Assembly (NCBI GenBank): GCA_016714785.1 | Contig: JADKCC010000042.1 | Span: 1-64,000, forward strand | Origin: Saprospiraceae bacterium | Lineage (GTDB): Bacteria; Bacteroidota; Bacteroidia; Chitinophagales; Saprospiraceae | Direction: 5' to 3' | Length of the DNA: 64,000 nucleotides | In this document: one piece after another, positions 57,596 through 64,000 of the stretch | Position numbering within the stretch: position 1 is the stretch's first letter | Layout of the letters: each line of letters starts with the position of its first letter | Made by a program: the position numbers and the translations under genes | Notes under the pieces: model-generated | Seen by the model: the letters and a program-made list of their open reading frames with translations, nothing else | What the model was told of the DNA's origin: nothing | Databases searched by the model: none

Positions 57596-58246
57596 ATGAA
57601 GATAAATTTCTTTCTCATTTTCACTATTTTCCTTGGGTTTAATGTTTCTGCACAAACAGCTTTTACATTTCCTGATGGTGTCTATATGACGCATGAACAA
57701 TTAAGGAATCGAACACCTGCATTCAATACCGAGCTCAACATTATAGAGAGATCTACGGGAGATGTTTTTTTGAGTGGAGGAAATCCATATAAATTTGAGT
57801 CTAAGAGCGACTCATTAGATAAAGAATTCATCAAAAAGGAGATGTATGCCTATGTCAAAAATGATTCATTGTTTATCAATTGTAAGCATCATAAATTGCA
57901 ATCGTGGTACACATTGGCATTGACTAGCGGTAATTTTATAGTGTTTTACTCGGCAGTATCTACAGGGAGGATGATCCGAAATTCTACACTAGTTTCTGCG
58001 GGAGGCGCAATTGGAGGGGCATTAAGTAGTGGATATTATGATTATCATGTCTTAAGTTTACGAACAGGTAATGCCAAAGAACTAAACAAAGAATATATAA
58101 AAGGACGACTGAAAGAGTATCCAGACTTATTGGCTGAATATGAGCTAGAGAAGAAACAGAGTAGGATAGAAGTATTATTGAAATACATAGATAAGCTCAA
58201 TGAAGTAACAGATCCATTTTCTGAAGCTCCACCATTAAAAAAATAA
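57596..58246 (+). CDS. Secreted protein of unknown function
   Basis: 216 residues with signal peptide ending VSAQ. FTFPDGVYMTHEQLRNRTP follows, then a beta-rich stretch, a glycine-rich segment (SAGGAIGGALSSG, about residues 136-148) and a charged helical C-terminus. The FPDGVYxTxEQL opening recurs in small Bacteroidota exported proteins. Function unknown. Confidence 0.7.
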   Translation: MKINFFLIFTIFLGFNVSAQTAFTFPDGVYMTHEQLRNRTPAFNTELNIIERSTGDVFLSGGNPYKFESKSDSLDKEFIKKEMYAYVKNDSLFINCKHHKLQSWYTLALTSGNFIVFYSAVSTGRMIRNSTLVSAGGAIGGALSSGYYDYHVLSLRTGNAKELNKEYIKGRLKEYPDLLAEYELEKKQSRIEVLLKYIDKLNEVTDPFSEAPPLKK

Positions 58247-58367
58247 TTATTATCAAAAAAAAAGGTCAAGGTCGCATTCCAATAGGTTTATTAAATAACA
58301 TTTAATCGCCGTTATTTATTGAAAATTACGATACTGCAAAGACGTTGTAAAATGCTTACTAACTAGT

Positions 58368-58500
58368 TCTTCTTTGTCAAATTAGTATTTTCAAAAACAT
58401 GAGACTAAAAAGGGGTTTCTCAGTCGCTAAAGCTCCATAGAAATGACATTGTGTTATAGTTTAAGTGGGAGATCAAGGAATTTCGCTCGAAAGTTTATTC
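58368..58500. repeat. Dispersed palindromic repeat, copy E (inverted, right half)
   Basis: TCTTTGTCAAATTAGTATTTT and GGGGTTTCTCAGTCGCTAAA are the reverse complement of the right arm of copy B (28029-28254). Matching continues through AAATGAC and TTTAAGTGGGAGAT. The remaining part of the 58247-58725 gap holds only the cbpA promoter region. Confidence 0.75.
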
Positions 58501-58558
58501 TTTTTAACATTTTAGTTTCTCACTGATTATATACTTAATTATATAATTTTTATTACTA

Positions 58559-58596
58559 ATTGTGTAAATTGTATGAGTGATTGTTTGTCATCTTTG
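58559..58596 (+). promoter_or_regulatory. Upstream element shared by the stress-island genes (cbpA)
   Basis: ATTGTGTAA at 58559-58567 and CATCTTTG at 58589-58596, start-to-start 30 bp. The same pair occurs before 60818 and 61541 with 31 bp. Further TGTAAT half-sites lie at about 58623 and 58644. The cbpA start codon is about 130 bp downstream. Confidence 0.5.
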
Positions 58597-58725
58597 CATT
58601 TCTGACTGATCATAATCATGATGTAATGTCTTAATAATCATTGTAATATCTTGATTGAATACCATAAATTTATTGATAGATTATAGTATTATTGAGCGAC
58701 TTTTATATTTAGTTTAAACAAAAAG

Positions 58726-59640
58726 ATGGAATACATAGATTATTATAAAGTATTGGGCATTTCCAAATCAGCGGATGAAAGTATTATAAAATCATCCTAT
58801 AGAAAGTTGGCTAGGAAATATCATCCCGATTTAAATCCAGGTAACAAAGAAGCGGAAAAAAAATTTAAAGAAATCAATGAAGCCAATGAGGTACTAAGCG
58901 ATCCTATCAAAAGAAAAAAATACGATCAATATGGTAAAGATTGGCAACAAGCCGACGATATAGAAAAAATGCAGCGAGACAGAGCACAATCTACTCATAG
59001 GCAGGGGCAATCATTTGGCTCTGGTACTTTTGGAGGTGATAATGCGGAAGATTTTTCAGAATTTTTTAGCGCTATGTTTGGTGGTGAAACAGGAAGGAGC
59101 AGTAGTAGAAATAAATTCAGAGGACAAGATATCCAAGCGACACTTCATTTGAAATTGACGGATGTTTACAAAACACAAAAACAAACCATCACCGTAAATG
59201 GGAAAAATATCAGACTCAACTTTCCTGCTGGCATAGCAGATGGTCAAGTGATCAAAATAGCTGGTCAAGGTGGCCCAGGTGTCAACAATGGTCCGAATGG
59301 TGATTTATACATAACCTTTGTGATCGAAAATAATACCGCTTTCAAAAGGGAAGGAGATAATTTGTACAGTTCAGTGGATCTCGATCTTTACACAGCAGTC
59401 CTTGGCGGAGAAATGGTGGTGGATACCTTTGATAGTAAAGTATTACTAAAAATACCTGAAGGTACACAGTCTAACACCAAGGTGAAACTAAAAGGAAAAG
59501 GATTTCCAAAATATAAAAAGGAAAATGAAATGGGAGACTTGTACATTACGTATATCGTAAAAGTTCCTATCAATCTTACAGATCATGAAAAAGGCTTGTT
59601 TGTCGAACTTCAAAAATTAAAAAAAGATGGACAAAAATAA
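58726..59640 (+). CDS. cbpA: DnaJ-class co-chaperone CbpA-like
   Basis: 304 residues. J domain at residues 4-70 with YYKVLGISKSADESIIKSSY and the YHPDLNP motif (HPD for Hsp70 activation), then a Gly/Ser-rich linker, then two C-terminal beta domains (NLPAGI-like LNFPAGIADGQVIKIAGQG; DLDLYTAVLGGEMVV). It lacks the zinc-binding cysteines of DnaJ, which with the downstream cbpM gene identifies CbpA-type. Overlaps cbpM by 14 bp. Confidence 0.9.
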   Translation: MEYIDYYKVLGISKSADESIIKSSYRKLARKYHPDLNPGNKEAEKKFKEINEANEVLSDPIKRKKYDQYGKDWQQADDIEKMQRDRAQSTHRQGQSFGSGTFGGDNAEDFSEFFSAMFGGETGRSSSRNKFRGQDIQATLHLKLTDVYKTQKQTITVNGKNIRLNFPAGIADGQVIKIAGQGGPGVNNGPNGDLYITFVIENNTAFKREGDNLYSSVDLDLYTAVLGGEMVVDTFDSKVLLKIPEGTQSNTKVKLKGKGFPKYKKENEMGDLYITYIVKVPINLTDHEKGLFVELQKLKKDGQK

Positions 59641-59923
59641 TCTGATACTTATTCAACACTTTTGTCTGCACCATCAAATTGAGATGTCATTTATTGATTC
59701 CATACAAGCTATAGGATTGATTTCTATTCAAGTGATCGATGATGAACGATATATTAATGATACAGATCTAAAAGAGCTTGAAAAGATAGTCGAATTTCAT
59801 TTTGATTTAGGAATTAATTTAGAAGGTATAGAAGTTGTACATCAACTTTTAATACAAAATGATTCATTGCGAAAAGAGTTAGAATTTGCCCAACAAAGAT
59901 TGAGGCAATTGGGCTCGATGTGA
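59627..59923 (+). CDS. cbpM: Chaperone modulator CbpM-like
   Basis: 98 residues. MerR-like helical N-terminus (LIQHFCLHHQIEMSFIDSI), then IDDERYINDTDLKELEKIV and a C-terminal coiled helix (VVHQLLIQNDSLRKELEFAQQRLRQL). CbpM binds the J domain of CbpA and restrains it. Translationally coupled to cbpA. Confidence 0.85.
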   Translation: MDKNNLILIQHFCLHHQIEMSFIDSIQAIGLISIQVIDDERYINDTDLKELEKIVEFHFDLGINLEGIEVVHQLLIQNDSLRKELEFAQQRLRQLGSM

Positions 59924-60085
59924 GAATATTTATTCTTGGCTGGTTTTATTTACCTATATTGGTCATTCTTAGCCCTTGTGCCAAAATAGAATGGTGAAGA
60001 TGTGGTGTAAGCCATGTTTTACATGGAAATTGATCAATCTATTAGTGTTTTTTTTAGATTATTCATTTAACCTAAAATATATTTT

Positions 60086-60655
60086 ATGAAAATTTACATT
60101 AAATATATGGTATCTATAAGATGCAAAATGGCAGTAAAATCAGCTTTGGAAAGTATGGGTTTGCATTACACATCTGTCGATTTAGGAGAAGCAGATGTGG
60201 TGGAGGATTTGACCAAAACGCAATTGGTTACGTTAAAAGAAAAATTATTGGTTTCTTCCTTATTGTTGATGGATGATAAAAAGTCGATGTTGATCGAAAA
60301 AATAAAAAATGTCATAGTCGAAATGGTGCATTATGCTGATGAATTGCCTGATATAAATTTTTCTGATTACTTGAGTGAAAAATTGAGCCATGATTATCAC
60401 TATATGGCTGGTTTATTTTCTGAAGTAACGGGTATCACAATAGAGCACTTCATCATAGCGCACAAAATAGAAAAAGTAAAAGAACTGTTACTCTATGATG
60501 AGTTAAATTTGACAGAAATATTTTATAAAATGAGATATAGTAGTGTCGCTCATCTTTCCAATCAATTCAAAAAAGTGACAGGACTTACACCGTCTTACTT
60601 TAAAAAATTGAAAGAACATAGGAAAAGAATTCAATTGGAAGACATCGGAGAGTAG
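60086..60655 (+). CDS. AraC-family transcriptional regulator
   Basis: 189 residues. AraC-type double helix-turn-helix at about residues 95-180: FSDYLSEKLSHDYHYMAGLF, GITIEHFIIAHKIEKVKELL, LTEIFYKMRYSSVAHLSNQFKKVTGLTPSYFKKL. The short N-terminus (MVSIRCKMAVKSALESMGLHYTSVDLGE) recalls metal-binding-like N-termini of related Bacteroidota regulators. It sits inside the stress island and is the obvious candidate regulator of it. Confidence 0.87.
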   Translation: MKIYIKYMVSIRCKMAVKSALESMGLHYTSVDLGEADVVEDLTKTQLVTLKEKLLVSSLLLMDDKKSMLIEKIKNVIVEMVHYADELPDINFSDYLSEKLSHDYHYMAGLFSEVTGITIEHFIIAHKIEKVKELLLYDELNLTEIFYKMRYSSVAHLSNQFKKVTGLTPSYFKKLKEHRKRIQLEDIGE

Positions 60656-60745
60656 TATTTGTGTAGTTTACAGCATTGAGTTTTGGAATATTCAGCATTA
60701 AGTCCAATTTAGTTTTATATATCAATCTTGTAATATAAAATTGAA

Positions 60746-60784
60746 ATTGTGTAATGCATTTATTATCAAAGTCATGCACCTTTG
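60746..60784 (+). promoter_or_regulatory. Shared upstream element, mini-protein 1
   Basis: ATTGTGTAATGC at 60746 and CACCTTTG at 60777-60784, start-to-start 31 bp. Near-identical in layout and bases to 61476-61514. Confidence 0.6.
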
Positions 60785-60817
60785 ACGTATTGAATAATCG
60801 TAAAATATGTATGGGGA

Positions 60818-61039
60818 ATGGATGATAAAACAAATATAGAATGGACACAAGATATCATACGAATTACTACTGAAATAAAAACAAATTACCCCGAGTTGTC
60901 AAAATATGTTGATGAAATGCCAGTAAGTTTAAACAGCATCAATGCTGAAGATAAATCCCCCAATAATATGAAAGAATATTATGAATCACTGGAGATGCTT
61001 ATCAAAAAATACAAAGAAACACATATTCCAGCGGTATAA
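60818..61039 (+). CDS. Small acidic protein, paralog 1
   Basis: 73 residues, no signal peptide. MDDKTNIEWTQDIIRITTEI, NYPELSKYVDEMPVS and NNMKEYYESLEMLIKKY. It shares NxPELSxYxxEMP and EYYESLE with the 76-residue protein at 61541. Helical, acidic. Function unknown. Preceded by the shared upstream element. Confidence 0.7.
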   Translation: MDDKTNIEWTQDIIRITTEIKTNYPELSKYVDEMPVSLNSINAEDKSPNNMKEYYESLEMLIKKYKETHIPAV

Positions 61040-61116
61040 TGTTCTCAACTTCTACCTAAAGCCTAGAGTAAGATTTGGTAATAATTTACTCAAATATTAA
61101 AACAAAATTTAAACAC

Positions 61117-61236
61117 ATGAACAATGTTTTCAAAGGGCTAATTGCTGGTTATGGGGCAAACAAATTGGGTGGAGGATGCCTAGGGACGAGTATCGTTTTT
61201 ATTATAATATGGGTACTACTAGGACATTGCAGCTAA
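61117..61236 (+). CDS. 39-residue membrane peptide
   Basis: ATG at 61117 to TAA at 61234-61236. MNNVFKGLIAGYGANKLGGG, then a single hydrophobic segment (GTSIVFIIIWVLLGHC). Small single-span peptides with a GxGANKLGGG-type start occur in Bacteroidota as far as I recall. It lies in the gap between the two mini-proteins, and its clean start, stop and composition support it. Confidence 0.6.
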   Translation: MNNVFKGLIAGYGANKLGGGCLGTSIVFIIIWVLLGHCS

Positions 61237-61305
61237 ACAAAATGCTTACAAGGTATATTTAGGTGTCCTATTTCTGGTTTATTTATTGCAAGTTGGGACC
61301 TATAG

Positions 61306-61404
61306 TTTGCAGATATGTTTAGTTATGTGATGCCAGGTGTGTTTAAGGGATTTGAGCATAAAAATTTGCAAGAAGCGATTGATTGGGTTGCTGGAGATAT
61401 TTAA
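61306..61404 (+). pseudogene. C-terminal fragment, possibly of a SpoIIAA-like protein
   Basis: FADMFSYVMPGVFKGFEHKN then LQEAIDWVAGDI, ending in TAA, directly after a stop codon at 61303-61305. The pattern of a short hydrophobic turn, FxxxxxxxAIxWV and the end resembles the C-terminus of SpoIIAA/STAS-like (DUF3478-type) proteins. No start region is present. Confidence 0.35.
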
Positions 61405-61458
61405 CTAAGCGTCTTTTTTAATTCAACTAGTAGTATTCCATATTCACTGATTCAATCA

Positions 61459-61514
61459 TGTAATAATTATTACAAATTATGTAATGCTTTATTATACAAA
61501 GTGTTGCACCTTTG
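61459..61514 (+). promoter_or_regulatory. Operator-like palindrome and shared element, mini-protein 2 operon
   Basis: A perfect 16-bp palindrome TGTAATAATTATTACA at 61459-61474, then ATTATGTAATGC at 61476 and CACCTTTG at 61507-61514. TGTAAT half-sites recur before the other two units of the island. Confidence 0.6.
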
Positions 61515-61540
61515 ACTTGTTAAATAAATAAAGCAAAAGT

Positions 61541-61771
61541 ATGGTTAGCAAGACAGATTTTGAAGGATCTCAGGATATCAAAAGTATAACTTCATACATC
61601 ACTTCAAATTTTCCAGAATTGTCAGCTTATATGGAGGAAATACCTAAAATATTATCAGATGATAGCAATTCAGAAGATGGTTCGATTAATACGCAAGAAT
61701 ATTATGAATCCTTAGAGGCTGATAACAAATTATGCGATTGCTCACGTCGTACTTTAACTAATTTATTTTAA
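61541..61771 (+). CDS. Small acidic protein, paralog 2
   Basis: 76 residues, paralog of the 73-residue protein at 60818: MVSKTDFEGSQDIKSITSYI, NFPELSAYMEEIPK, QEYYESLE. The C-terminus differs (LCDCSRRTLTNLF) and adds a CDC pair. First gene of a likely operon with 61789 and dps. Confidence 0.7.
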   Translation: MVSKTDFEGSQDIKSITSYITSNFPELSAYMEEIPKILSDDSNSEDGSINTQEYYESLEADNKLCDCSRRTLTNLF

Positions 61772-61788
61772 ATTAAATTCCTACCAAG

Positions 61789-62118
61789 ATGAGTCCTGAA
61801 GATATTAAACTCAATTATTTTTTTCATGAACCTAAGGAGACAGATGTAAAAATGTCTAAATATTTAGAATATTCTGAAAAAGATGGTCTATACCTCGAAG
61901 TGAAAGAAGAAAATGAAACTCAAGATTATGATCGGGACAAATACATATTTGGCGGTGATGATATAGAAGAGTCAAATATTGAAGCCGAAACATACCAAGA
62001 TATTGAGGCAGATATAGACTCAAAATGGGATTTTGCACAAGAAGAAGATTATATCAACGATGTATATAACACGGAAGGTAATAATCGCACAGACACAGAG
62101 TATATTTTAGAAAATTAA
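61789..62118 (+). CDS. Acidic protein of unknown function
   Basis: 109 residues, very acidic in the second half (GGDDIEESNIEAETYQDIEA, DFAQEEDYINDVY). No signal peptide or known domain. 17 bp after mini-protein 2 and 22 bp before dps. It could be disordered. Function unknown. Confidence 0.65.
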   Translation: MSPEDIKLNYFFHEPKETDVKMSKYLEYSEKDGLYLEVKEENETQDYDRDKYIFGGDDIEESNIEAETYQDIEADIDSKWDFAQEEDYINDVYNTEGNNRTDTEYILEN

Positions 62119-62140
62119 ATAATTATAAATAATCAACCTC

Positions 62141-62617
62141 ATGAATGTAGCAATAGGCATCACAGAAGCCAATAGATTGGTCATAGCCACTGAATTGTCA
62201 AAAATGTTGGCAGATGAAACTGTCTTGTATATCAAAACAAAAAATGCGCATTGGAATGTAGAAGGTCCTGACTTTTTTGCCATCCATAAGTTTTTTGAAT
62301 CCCAGTTTGAACAATTGGACGAAATCATCGATAATGTAGCCGAACGTATCCGTACCATAGGCCATTATGCACCCGGTACCTTAAAGGCTTATCTCGGGCT
62401 CACGCACTTGACAGAAGAGTCAAGATCAAAAAATGACAGTCAGGGAATGATCAAAGATTTACTTTTGGACCATGAAAGTATTATCTTAAATTTGAGAGAA
62501 AATATCAAAAGTTTTGCCAGCGAACATCAGGATTTGGGTACCAGTGATTTTATCACAGGACTGGTAGAAACCCACGAAAAGATGTCTTGGTTTTTGCGGG
62601 CACATGTAGTGAAATAA
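62141..62617 (+). CDS. dps: Dps-family DNA starvation / ferritin-like protein
   Basis: 158 residues. Ferritin-like four-helix protein: KTKNAHWNVEGPDFFAIHKF with the Dps ferroxidase His, ESQFEQLDEIIDNVAERIR with Asp/Glu ligands, then GHYAPGTLKAYLGLT. Protects DNA by storing iron and consuming peroxide. Last gene of the operon that begins with mini-protein 2. Confidence 0.92.
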   Translation: MNVAIGITEANRLVIATELSKMLADETVLYIKTKNAHWNVEGPDFFAIHKFFESQFEQLDEIIDNVAERIRTIGHYAPGTLKAYLGLTHLTEESRSKNDSQGMIKDLLLDHESIILNLRENIKSFASEHQDLGTSDFITGLVETHEKMSWFLRAHVVK

Positions 62618-62819
62618 GTTTGTAGCTATATAACGGATTGCTGAATAGATAGAAGTCGAGTGATGTAGAGAAGTGATGTTGCTATGGAGATTTTTTTCTA
62701 TATTAATGAAACGAGTGGCCCGTTTTTGATGTTATATCAATAAGCAATTAGGTCAATAAGTATCTCGCAGCAGCAATTTTATCCTTTGCTCTGCAACGAT
62801 CTCAAACAAAACCTAACCT

Positions 62820-64000
62820 ATGCCCATCAAGTACCCTATCCTACTACCACACACCTTTTCTGAAGATGAGATTCTTGCAGCTTTGGATGTATATCTCCAC
62901 GATGGATTGACTACTGCAAAAGCTAATCGTCGCAATAATCAGTTTGGACTCAATGCTTTCGCACTTAAACCACCCAAAAGTTTCTGGTTGGTACTTCTCA
63001 AACAGTTCCAAAGTCCGATTGTCTATTTATTGGCATTTGCAGCCTTGGTATCGTTTTATTTTCATAGCTATATAGAAGCGATTGCCATTGGTATTGTTTT
63101 GCTAATCAATGCTTTGATAGGTTTTTTTCTCGAGATGCAAGCGCGTAGATCCATGCGTGCGCTCAAACAAATGGATGTCATCACTTGTAGGGTATTAAGA
63201 GACGGAAAGATACATGAAATCAATGCAGAAAAAATAGCACCGGGTGACATCGTAGATCTCGAATCAGGAGATATCATTCCTGCAGATGGCCGACTCGTAG
63301 TTTCCCATCTATTGCAATGTGACGAATCATCTCTCACCGGCGAGTCCATCCCAAGTCTCAAGTACACCACCAAACTACCAGAAAAAACTGCCTTGGGCGA
63401 TCAAGTGAATATGGCTTTTAAAGGCGCATCGGTGATGAATGGTCATGGCAAAATGGTCATCACTAGCATCGGAAAAGATACAGAACTTGGCAAAATTACA
63501 GCCTTGGTAGAAAGTGCCGCATCTACAGAAACACCTTTGGACAAAAAACTCAATGATCTGAGTAAAAAATTGATTTGGGTCATGCTCTTTATGACGCTCA
63601 TCTTTGCAGGAACAGGTTTTATCCAAGGCAAAAATTGGGTGATTATTTTAGAGACATCTATTGCATTGGCCGTGGCTGCATTTCCGGAAGGATTGCCCAT
63701 AGTTGCTACGATTGCACTGTCTTATGGTATGCTCCTGATGGCCAAACGTGGTGCTATAGTTAAGAATTTGTCAGCGGTAGAAACCTTGGGTGGCACCAAT
63801 GTCATACTTACGGACAAAACAGGTACCCTGACTGAAAATGTAATCTACGTCGATACGTTCAGTTTTCCAGATGAGACCATTCGAGCCAGTATTCAGGATA
63901 ACAAGATCACCTTTCTTGATGGACTAGCATTAAAAAACCCAAAAAACTACGAACGTATAAAACTAGTAGCAGCATTGTGCAATAACGCTACCTTACACCA
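62820..64000 (+). CDS. P-type cation-transporting ATPase (3' end outside window)
   Basis: Residues 1-393 visible from the ATG at 62820. N-terminal cation-ATPase domain, membrane helices at about 60-78 and 85-102, actuator loop CDESSLTGES, membrane motif VAAFPEGLP (PEGLP, as in P2-type Ca2+ or related pumps rather than CPC heavy-metal types) and the phosphorylation site LTDKTGTLTEN (Asp332). Ion cannot be fixed from this part. No cysteine-rich metal-binding N-terminus. About 200 bp after dps. Confidence 0.9.
   Translation, partial: MPIKYPILLPHTFSEDEILAALDVYLHDGLTTAKANRRNNQFGLNAFALKPPKSFWLVLLKQFQSPIVYLLAFAALVSFYFHSYIEAIAIGIVLLINALIGFFLEMQARRSMRALKQMDVITCRVLRDGKIHEINAEKIAPGDIVDLESGDIIPADGRLVVSHLLQCDESSLTGESIPSLKYTTKLPEKTALGDQVNMAFKGASVMNGHGKMVITSIGKDTELGKITALVESAASTETPLDKKLNDLSKKLIWVMLFMTLIFAGTGFIQGKNWVIILETSIALAVAAFPEGLPIVATIALSYGMLLMAKRGAIVKNLSAVETLGGTNVILTDKTGTLTENVIYVDTFSFPDETIRASIQDNKITFLDGLALKNPKNYERIKLVAALCNNATLH

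Overview
The window looks like chromosomal DNA of a low-GC Bacteroidota, most likely a Saprospiraceae-type member of the Chitinophagia/Saprospiria. The signs are a complete gldK-gldL-gldM-gldN core of the type IX secretion/gliding machine, a PorP/SprF-type protein, a stray T9SS sorting-domain fragment, many Bacteroidota-type -7 boxes (TAnnTTTG), beta-barrel proteins with no Gram-positive counterpart, and weak Shine-Dalgarno signals. No tRNA, rRNA, CRISPR array, transposase, integrase or phage module was found.

Layout. 1-2.8 kb: 5' part of clpC (minus), a promoter-rich gap, and a single STAS-domain gene closed by a bidirectional terminator. 2.9-9.5 kb (minus): purH, coaX, an outer-membrane protein and two related TPR proteins. 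The barrel gene and one TPR gene are broken by short indels in simple-sequence runs. 9.6-15.4 kb (minus): gldK, gldL, gldM, gldN and porP/sprF, with a terminator between gldM and gldN. 15.5-19.3 kb: an MBL-fold hydrolase, small unknown proteins, a Ppx/GppA phosphatase. 19.4-25.4 kb (minus): two YceI proteins around a porin-like barrel, a GH3-family enzyme and a CobW GTPase, with dispersed palindromic repeats. 25.4-29.4 kb: accessory patch with a T9SS-domain relic, 11-bp repeats, a 325-residue protein of unknown function, a MITE-like palindrome, a 298-bp duplication and a 64-bp tandem repeat. 29.4-43 kb: alpha/beta hydrolase, coaE, penicillin acylase, a SNF2 helicase, mfd and an M1 aminopeptidase. 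43-51 kb: comF, a bacterial PH-domain pair, a GT-C-like membrane protein, a solitary NuoE-NuoF fusion and glutathione peroxidase. 51-58 kb: LOG-family protein, a sodium-pump decarboxylase operon (gamma, alpha, beta; alpha frameshifted), aspartate kinase, a membrane-anchored nuclease. 58.5-64 kb: a stress-type island with cbpA-cbpM, an AraC-type regulator, two paralogous mini-proteins, a 39-residue membrane peptide, dps and the start of a P-type ATPase.

How it fits together. Most of the window is housekeeping and cell-envelope biology. The two parts that look least described are the 58.5-62.6 kb island, where three transcription units share an upstream arrangement (ATTGTGTAA-like element, 30-31 bp, then a CACCTTTG-like -7 box), and the 25.4-29.4 kb repeat patch around the 325-residue protein. 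Four indels in three genes (5.28, 6.53, 6.60 and 54.6 kb) all sit in homopolymer or dinucleotide runs, so sequencing error must be excluded before calling any of them real gene decay.
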